Shown here: positions 7,411 to 11,838 of the stretch, piece by piece
Layout of the letters: every line of letters starts with the position of its first letter
How positions within the stretch are numbered: position 1 is the first letter of the stretch
DNA from: Lachnospiraceae bacterium
GTDB lineage: Bacteria; Bacillota; Clostridia; Lachnospirales; Lachnospiraceae
Assembly: GCA_017463035.1 (NCBI GenBank)
Contig: JAFTPY010000361.1
Span: forward strand, 1 to 11,838
Length of the DNA: 11,838 nucleotides
Reading direction: 5' to 3'
Notes under the pieces: generated by a model
Told to the model about the DNA's origin: nothing
Databases searched by the model: none
Seen by the model: the letters and a program-made list of their open reading frames with translations, nothing else
Translations under genes and position numbers: made by a program

Positions 7411-8256
7411 ATGAAGAGTGCAAAGCAAACGGTTTATATTTTAATCGGTACGGCAATGATTTTGTTGAGTGTGGTACTGATTATTGCGAAAAATGCAAAC
7501 GGTACGTCGGGCCGGTTCAATGGAGAGGGCGGAGGCGATTACGGAAGAGAGGTATTTGAGGGACCAATCACTTCTCTTGTATTTGAAGCCGGAGCCTGTA
7601 ACGTGGAAGTGATGACCGGAGATGCGGATTATTTCATCCTGGATTATGAAGGACTGAAATACGGAAAGCTTACGCATAAGTCGGAAGACGGAGAGTTATT
7701 GATTTCCTACAAGCAAAACAATAATTGGCCGGCGAAAATGTTTGTCGATAATGACATTGACGAGCAGAAGGTTACTCTTACTGTGCCGAAGAATGCTTTA
7801 CTTGACAGTGCATTGTTTGAATTCGGAGCGGCGGAAATTACCATGGAGGAGATTTCGGCAAAGAAGATGTATCTGACGGTAGGCGCGGGAGAACTGAAGG
7901 CGGACCGGCTTACGGCAACAGAACTTGCAAGGTTTACGGTGGGGGCGGGAACCTTTTCCGCAGATGACGTAGCACTGACGAACGCCGAACTGGAATGCGG
8001 CGTGGGAGAAATGAACGTGTCCGGCATCTTTGACGGAGATACTAAGGCAGATTGCGGCGTAGGTGCCATGGAACTTGCTGTATACGGAGAACAGGAGCAA
8101 TATCGCGGAGATTTGAATTGCGGTCTGGGAGAGATTGACTTCGGAACCATTAGTATCGAAGGCAGCGGAAACAAAACTTACGGAACATCTTCGGCAGAAC
8201 GCCGGATGGATATAAAATGCGGTATCGGTGAAGTGGATGTTCGCTTCTACAACTAA
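7411..8256 (+). CDS. Membrane-anchored DUF4097-type protein with repeated beta-strand Gly motif
   Basis: A 281-residue protein with one N-terminal hydrophobic segment (about residues 8-26) after basic residues (MKSAKQ), so it is probably a signal anchor with the rest outside the membrane. A Gly-rich linker (31-45) follows, then a beta-rich domain of the DUF4097/adhesin-like type. Eight copies of a short motif (hydrophobic-x-[C/V/F]-G-x-[G/A]-[E/A]) appear, starting near residues 58, 136, 155, 175, 194, 213, 235 and 268. The middle ones recur every 19-20 residues, as in a beta-solenoid. Four late copies carry Cys (C196, C215, C237, C270). ATG 7411 is 9 bases after GGGAGG (7396-7401). The next gene, 23 bases on, encodes a PspC protein. 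DUF4097 and PspC genes often occur together in Firmicutes envelope-stress modules, but the molecular role here is unknown. Confidence 0.8.
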   Translation: MKSAKQTVYILIGTAMILLSVVLIIAKNANGTSGRFNGEGGGDYGREVFEGPITSLVFEAGACNVEVMTGDADYFILDYEGLKYGKLTHKSEDGELLISYKQNNNWPAKMFVDNDIDEQKVTLTVPKNALLDSALFEFGAAEITMEEISAKKMYLTVGAGELKADRLTATELARFTVGAGTFSADDVALTNAELECGVGEMNVSGIFDGDTKADCGVGAMELAVYGEQEQYRGDLNCGLGEIDFGTISIEGSGNKTYGTSSAERRMDIKCGIGEVDVRFYN

Positions 8257-8279
8257 GGGAAAAGAGAGGAGATAAAGCT

Positions 8280-8471
8280 ATGGATATGCAGAATAAGAAG
8301 TTAACAAAGTCAAGAAATGACAGAAAGTTATGCGGTGTGTGCGGAGGATTTGCGGAGTATTTAAATCTGGACCCGACGGTAATTCGTTTGATTTGGGTGC
8401 TGTTGGTATTCTTTGCGGGAACCGGAGTGCTTGCTTATATTATTGCAGCGCTGATTATGCCGGAAGCGTAA
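8280..8471 (+). CDS. Small PspC-domain membrane protein
   Basis: A 63-residue protein that is essentially one PspC domain. A basic N-terminus (KKLTKSRNDRKLCGVCGG, residues 6-23) contains the typical CGVCGGFAEYLNLDPT core, followed by a long hydrophobic helix (about 34-60) ending LIMPEA, which is the usual PspC ending. PspC proteins take part in phage-shock or envelope-stress responses; stand-alone short versions are common in Firmicutes and their exact role is less clear than in enterobacteria. GAGAGGAG (8264-8271) lies 8 bases before ATG 8280, which supports that start over the ATG two codons later. It is 23 bases after the DUF4097 gene and very likely co-transcribed with it. Confidence 0.92.
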   Translation: MDMQNKKLTKSRNDRKLCGVCGGFAEYLNLDPTVIRLIWVLLVFFAGTGVLAYIIAALIMPEA

Positions 8472-8491
8472 ACAATGATTATGGCGACCTT

Positions 8492-8520
8492 GCCCGGACG
8501 TCCTGTCCGGGCCTTGTTGT
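8492..8520 (+). terminator. Probable terminator after the pspC-type gene
   Basis: GCCCGGAC (8492-8499) and GTCCGGGC (8505-8512) form a perfect 8-base-pair GC-rich stem with the loop GTCCT. The following CTTGTTGT is only moderately T-rich, so termination may be partial. It starts 20 bases after the stop codon. Confidence 0.65.
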
Positions 8521-8604
8521 GTATAAGCGGGACAATAAGAAAATCTAATATCCTTCACGATATTCAAAGAAAGTACATACCACAGGAAGATTCCGATTAC
8601 TTAC

Positions 8605-8632
8605 AAGGGACGGCGGTTCCTTTTTTTATTTT
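8605..8632 (+). terminator. Second terminator-like hairpin upstream of argS
   Basis: AAGGGAC (8605-8611) pairs with GTTCCTT (8616-8622), including one G-T wobble, across the loop GGCG. A run of seven T (8621-8627), overlapping the stem end, and further T follow. It lies about 10 bases before the -35 box of the argS promoter, so it would block read-through from upstream rather than control argS. The 92 bases between the two hairpins (8513-8604) show no convincing gene, promoter or repeat. Confidence 0.6.
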
Positions 8633-8641
8633 CGCAAACCC

Positions 8642-8670
8642 TTGTACTTTTTTTCAAGGTGTGATATGCT
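8642..8670 (+). promoter_or_regulatory. Sigma-A promoter of argS
   Basis: TTGTAC (8642-8647), a 17-base spacer and TATGCT (8665-8670) give a good housekeeping promoter. The start point would be near 8677, leaving a leader of about 48 bases. That is too short for a T-box riboswitch, so argS looks constitutively expressed from this site. Confidence 0.62.
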
Positions 8671-8724
8671 AGAAAGTGGGTTAAACTTAAAATTAATTTT
8701 TGCCTGATAAGAAAGGGAATTGTT

Positions 8725-10500
8725 ATGAAGAAATTAATCGATATGATAGCGGAAGACGTAAAGGACGCGTTTTTGGCTTGCGGATATGATGAGAAGTACG
8801 GTATGGTGTCCTTGTCCAACCGTCCGGATTTGTGCCAGTACCAGTGCAACGGTGCCATGGCTGCGGCGAAGCAGTACAAGGTGGCTCCCATTGAGATTGC
8901 AAAGGCAGTTGTTGCGCAGCTTTCCGAGAGCGATACGATTTCGGAGGTGACTGCGGTGATGCCGGGCTTCATCAATATTAAGGTGGACAATGAGTTTCTT
9001 GCAGCGTATTTGCAGGAAATGACGGAGCAGGAGGACTACGGCTTTGAGAAGGCAAAGAATCCGCTGACCATTATCGTGGATTACGGCGGACCGAACGTGG
9101 CGAAGCCGCTTCATATCGGTCATTTGCGTTCTGCGGTTATCGGTGAGAGTATCAAGCGTATTTGCCGTTTTGCAGGACACAATGTAATCGGAGATGTACA
9201 TCTCGGAGATTTGGGCTTGCAGATGGGCCTTGTCATCGAAGGTGTACGTTTGCGTGACCCGTCTCTTCCGTATTTTGATGAGAATTTTACCGGAGAGTAT
9301 CCAACGGAGCCGCCGTTTACCCTTTCGGAGCTGGAGCAGATTTATCCGGAGGCTTCCGCACGTTCCAAGCAGGATGAGGCGTTTAAGGAGCAGGCACAGC
9401 GCACGACACTGGAATTCCAGCAGGGAAAGAGGGGCTATGTGGCATTGTGGCAGCACATTATGAATGTGTCCGTGCCGGATTTAAAGAGAAACTACGAGAA
9501 TTTAAGTATTTCCTTTGACCTTTGGAAGGGAGAAAGCGATGTACAACCGTATATCCCGGACATGGTACAGGATTTGATTGATAAGGGACTGGCTTACGAG
9601 AGCCAGGGAGCGATGGTAGTGGATGTACAGGAACCGAGCGATACGAAGGAAATTCCGCCGTGTATCGTCAGGAAGTCCGATGGTGCGGCTTTGTATGCTA
9701 CTTCCGATCTGGCTACCATTGTGGAGCGTGAGAAGCTTTACGAGCCGAACCGCTACATTTACCTTGCGGATAAGCGTCAGGAAATGCATTTTACCCAGGT
9801 GTTCCGTACCGCAAAGAAGGCCGGTATCGTGGAGCAGGAGAAGGATATTATGTTCCTTGGCTTCGGTACCATGAACGGCAAGGACGGTAAGCCGTTTAAG
9901 ACAAGAGACGGCGGTGTGATGCGTCTGGAACAACTGATTGCTGATACCAATGAAGAGGTATTGAAGAAGATGACGGAAAACCGTGATATGGACGAAGCGG
10001 AAGCAAAGGAAATTGCGAAGCTTGTAGGCCTTGCGGCAATCAAGTACGGCGATTTGTCCAATCAGGCAACGAAGGATTACATTTTCGATTTGGATCGCTT
10101 TACCTCCTTTGAGGGAAATACCGGACCGTATATTTTGTACACCATGGTTCGTATTAAGTCCATTCTTGCAAAGTATTTTGCGGACGGCACCGAGAAGAAG
10201 CAGGTGGCAATCAATGCCAGTGTGAGAGAGTACGGTGCGGATGAACTGTCCCTGATGCTTTTGACGGCGCGGTTTAACGATGTAATGGAGCATGTTTACG
10301 AAGAAACGGCACCGCACAAGCTTTGTCAGTATATCTACGAGCTGGCGGATGCCTTTAACAGCTTTTATCACAATAACAAAATCATTGCGGAAACCGATGA
10401 GGTAAAGCAGGGCGAGTGGATTTCTCTCATTACTTTGGTGCTTCGTTTGTTGGAAATCTGCATCGATTTGCTTGGTTTTTCGGCACCGGACAGAATGTAA
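8725..10500 (+). CDS. argS: Arginyl-tRNA synthetase (class I)
   Basis: Charges tRNA-Arg with arginine using ATP, in the cytoplasm; an essential translation enzyme. The 591-residue protein has the N-terminal Add1-type domain (about 1-100), a class I catalytic domain with HIGH at residues 130-133 inside YGGPNVAKPLHIGHLRSA, and a C-terminal helical anticodon-binding DALR domain (about 470-591). The KMSKS loop is replaced by KPFKTR (389-394), as in many arginyl-tRNA synthetases, where a Lys just before HIGH (here Lys127) is thought to compensate. The DVHLGDLGLQMG block and the NTGPYILYTMVRIKSIL block (GPYxxY) are also family marks. ATG 8725 follows AAAGGGA (8712-8718). The gene has its own promoter. 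The next gene starts 26 bases after its stop and may be co-transcribed. Confidence 0.97.
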   Translation: MKKLIDMIAEDVKDAFLACGYDEKYGMVSLSNRPDLCQYQCNGAMAAAKQYKVAPIEIAKAVVAQLSESDTISEVTAVMPGFINIKVDNEFLAAYLQEMTEQEDYGFEKAKNPLTIIVDYGGPNVAKPLHIGHLRSAVIGESIKRICRFAGHNVIGDVHLGDLGLQMGLVIEGVRLRDPSLPYFDENFTGEYPTEPPFTLSELEQIYPEASARSKQDEAFKEQAQRTTLEFQQGKRGYVALWQHIMNVSVPDLKRNYENLSISFDLWKGESDVQPYIPDMVQDLIDKGLAYESQGAMVVDVQEPSDTKEIPPCIVRKSDGAALYATSDLATIVEREKLYEPNRYIYLADKRQEMHFTQVFRTAKKAGIVEQEKDIMFLGFGTMNGKDGKPFKTRDGGVMRLEQLIADTNEEVLKKMTENRDMDEAEAKEIAKLVGLAAIKYGDLSNQATKDYIFDLDRFTSFEGNTGPYILYTMVRIKSILAKYFADGTEKKQVAINASVREYGADELSLMLLTARFNDVMEHVYEETAPHKLCQYIYELADAFNSFYHNNKIIAETDEVKQGEWISLITLVLRLLEICIDLLGFSAPDRM

Positions 10501-10526
10501 GGTGACCTAACGTACAGAGAGGGCTT

Positions 10527-11838
10527 ATGTTTACAGGACGTACACAGGAACTGGAACGGCTCGAAGCGTTATATGCTTCGGAGCGCAGCGGGATTATTGT
10601 TCTATACGGAAGAAACGGCATCGGTAAAACAACATTGATTCGTCGTTTCTTACAGGGGAAAAACGGGGTTTACTATGCGGCACGGAGAGTGACGGCAAGG
10701 GAACAGTTTCTTTGCATGATGCAGGAGTGGAAGACGGAGGATGCCACGGAGTTTTACGCGGCATTGTCTTCTTTGTATGCCTCCTATGCGGAGGAAGGGA
10801 AGTTGGTCCTTGTATTGGATGAATTCCGAAATCTGTTGGAAGATTCGGCAGAGTTTCTGACGGCATTTTTACGATTCTATGCGGAGCATCACGGAGACGG
10901 TACGGTAATGACGGTGCTGGTGTCTTCATCTGTGTCCTGGGTGGAAAACGAAATGGCCGGTGTTTTGGGAAGTGCGGCCAGACTGTTACAAGGCTTTATT
11001 AAGCTGAAAGAGTTCTCTTTTATGGAGCTTGCTAACTATCACAAGAACAGCTCCGTGCGGGAGAATATTTACACGGGGGCTGTTTTGGGCGGTGTTCCTG
11101 CGTACTTACGACTTTGGAAGGAGCAGGACAGCTTTAAAGACAATGTAATGCGCCTGTTTCTTACGGAGGATGCACCGTTGTTTTCGGAGGCGGAGCGCTA
11201 TTTGAAAAAAGAATTGCGGGAGTTGTCCGCCTACAATACGATTTTGGCGGCTTTGGCCCAGGGAAAGTATAAGCTGAATGATATTTATGCACAGACCGGT
11301 TTTTCCAGAGCGAAAATCAGCGTATATTTAAAAAATTTGACGGAGCTGGATTGTACGGAGAAGTTGTTCTCCTTTGATACGGCGGAACAAAGAAATGTAC
11401 AAAAGGGTCTGTACCGTATCAGGGAACCGTTTTTACGGTTCTGGTACCGGTTTATTTATCCGAATTTGTCGGAGATTGCCATGGATAGAGGGGAACAGGT
11501 CTATGAGACGGCCATTGCCCCGTATTTGACGGACTTTGTCAGGGAAGCCTTCAGTGATGTGTGTGGAGAGTATCTGCAGCTGATGAACCGGTATGAGAAA
11601 CTTTCCGGAAGATATGGGAGTTTCGGCGTATGGTACGGAAAGCTTGGGAAAATCGATGTGGTTGCAAAGAGGGAAGACGGAGCCTGTCTTGTGGGTTTTT
11701 GCGATTGCGGAGAGGAGTTGACGGGCCTTGAGGTTTTTGAAGGCTATGCTTCTGTATTGGAAAGTGCGGGAATTCGTCCGACAGAGTGGTATTGTTTCTC
11801 CATGCAGGGGTTTGCGGGAGAGTTGGAGCGCGTAGCCG
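10527..11838 (+). CDS. AAA+ ATPase of the ATPase_2/DUF234 type (3' end missing)
   Basis: The frame opens at ATG 10527 and stays open to the window edge (437 codons), so the C-terminus is missing. The start MFTGRTQELERLE is the usual opening of the family (F-x-G-R-x-x-E). Walker A is GRNGIGKT (28-35), Walker B LVLVLDE (93-99), and a sensor-1-like TVLVSSS lies at 129-135. The GGVPAYL block (188-194) is a family mark. A winged-helix region (about 230-283, with DIYAQTGFSRAKISVYLKNL) precedes REPFLRFWYRFIYPN (299-313), typical of DUF234. The DUF234 C-terminal part normally resembles a PD-(D/E)xK nuclease, ending in EIDIVA and GECKW. Here it reads KIDVVA (375-380) and GFCDC (390-394), so the Asp is kept but the E-x-K pair is not. 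The biological role of this family is not established. A rather close GAGAGGG (10517-10523) precedes the start, 26 bases after argS. Confidence 0.85.
   Translation, partial: MFTGRTQELERLEALYASERSGIIVLYGRNGIGKTTLIRRFLQGKNGVYYAARRVTAREQFLCMMQEWKTEDATEFYAALSSLYASYAEEGKLVLVLDEFRNLLEDSAEFLTAFLRFYAEHHGDGTVMTVLVSSSVSWVENEMAGVLGSAARLLQGFIKLKEFSFMELANYHKNSSVRENIYTGAVLGGVPAYLRLWKEQDSFKDNVMRLFLTEDAPLFSEAERYLKKELRELSAYNTILAALAQGKYKLNDIYAQTGFSRAKISVYLKNLTELDCTEKLFSFDTAEQRNVQKGLYRIREPFLRFWYRFIYPNLSEIAMDRGEQVYETAIAPYLTDFVREAFSDVCGEYLQLMNRYEKLSGRYGSFGVWYGKLGKIDVVAKREDGACLVGFCDCGEELTGLEVFEGYASVLESAGIRPTEWYCFSMQGFAGELERVA

Noticed and set aside
8475..8672. Small plus-strand open frame of 65 codons after the pspC-type gene
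   Set aside because: It runs through both terminator hairpins, has no ribosome site and shows low-complexity translation from T runs.
8472..8724. Functional T-box riboswitch controlling argS
   Set aside because: The AGGGTGGNACCGCG core and the 5' partner of the terminator 3' arm are not found, and a good promoter lies downstream of the hairpin, leaving only about 48 bases of leader.
9502..10371. Long minus-strand open frame of 289 codons inside argS
   Set aside because: It is fully antisense to a well-conserved argS coding region, with no promoter or family resemblance; a codon-bias shadow.
1..11838. Defence island, CRISPR array, insertion sequence or prophage
   Set aside because: No regularly spaced repeats, transposase, integrase or toxin-antitoxin gene was seen; the ATPase_2/DUF234 gene alone does not make a defence locus.

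Overview
The window looks like a chromosomal segment from a low-to-mid GC, Gram-positive anaerobe of the Clostridia, most likely a Lachnospiraceae-type gut or rumen bacterium. This is inferred from gene content (a type III glutamine synthetase, a DUF624/YesL membrane protein, a DUF4097 plus PspC pair, a TM288-like ABC exporter half), from strong AGGAGG-like ribosome binding sites and from sigma-A-like promoters with 17-base spacers. All genes lie on the plus strand. No mobile element, tRNA, rRNA or CRISPR array was seen.

Layout. Positions 1-1064 hold the 3' part of an ABC exporter subunit whose beginning lies outside the window. A likely promoter at its end (1049-1077) starts a compact four-gene unit: DUF624 membrane protein (1159-1830), glycogen branching enzyme glgB (1861-4233), MscS-type mechanosensitive channel (4257-5078) and type III glutamine synthetase glnN (5103-7211). 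The gaps are 30, 23 and 24 bases, and the unit closes with a strong intrinsic terminator at 7246-7296. A second unit starts with a near-consensus promoter (7334-7362), preceded by two 8-base direct repeats set 11 bases apart. It encodes a membrane-anchored DUF4097 protein with a repeated glycine motif (7411-8256) and a small PspC-domain protein (8280-8471). Two terminator-like hairpins follow (8492-8520 and 8605-8632). A third unit starts from a promoter at 8642-8670 and carries argS (8725-10500), then an ATPase_2/DUF234-type AAA+ protein (10527 to the window edge) with no stop codon before the end.

How the genes may work together. The glgB-mscS-glnN unit joins carbon storage, turgor relief and ammonium assimilation in one apparent transcript; this is inferred from spacing and from the absence of terminators between the genes. 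The DUF4097-PspC pair resembles envelope-stress modules, and the spaced direct repeats upstream could be a response-regulator site. ArgS is a housekeeping enzyme and its link to the downstream ATPase may be only positional.

No clearly new multi-gene system is visible. The best items for a second look are the 60-residue lysine-rich tail on GlgB, the cysteine-bearing repeat ladder in the DUF4097 protein with its possible operator, and the ATPase/DUF234 protein whose nuclease-like ExK motif appears lost.
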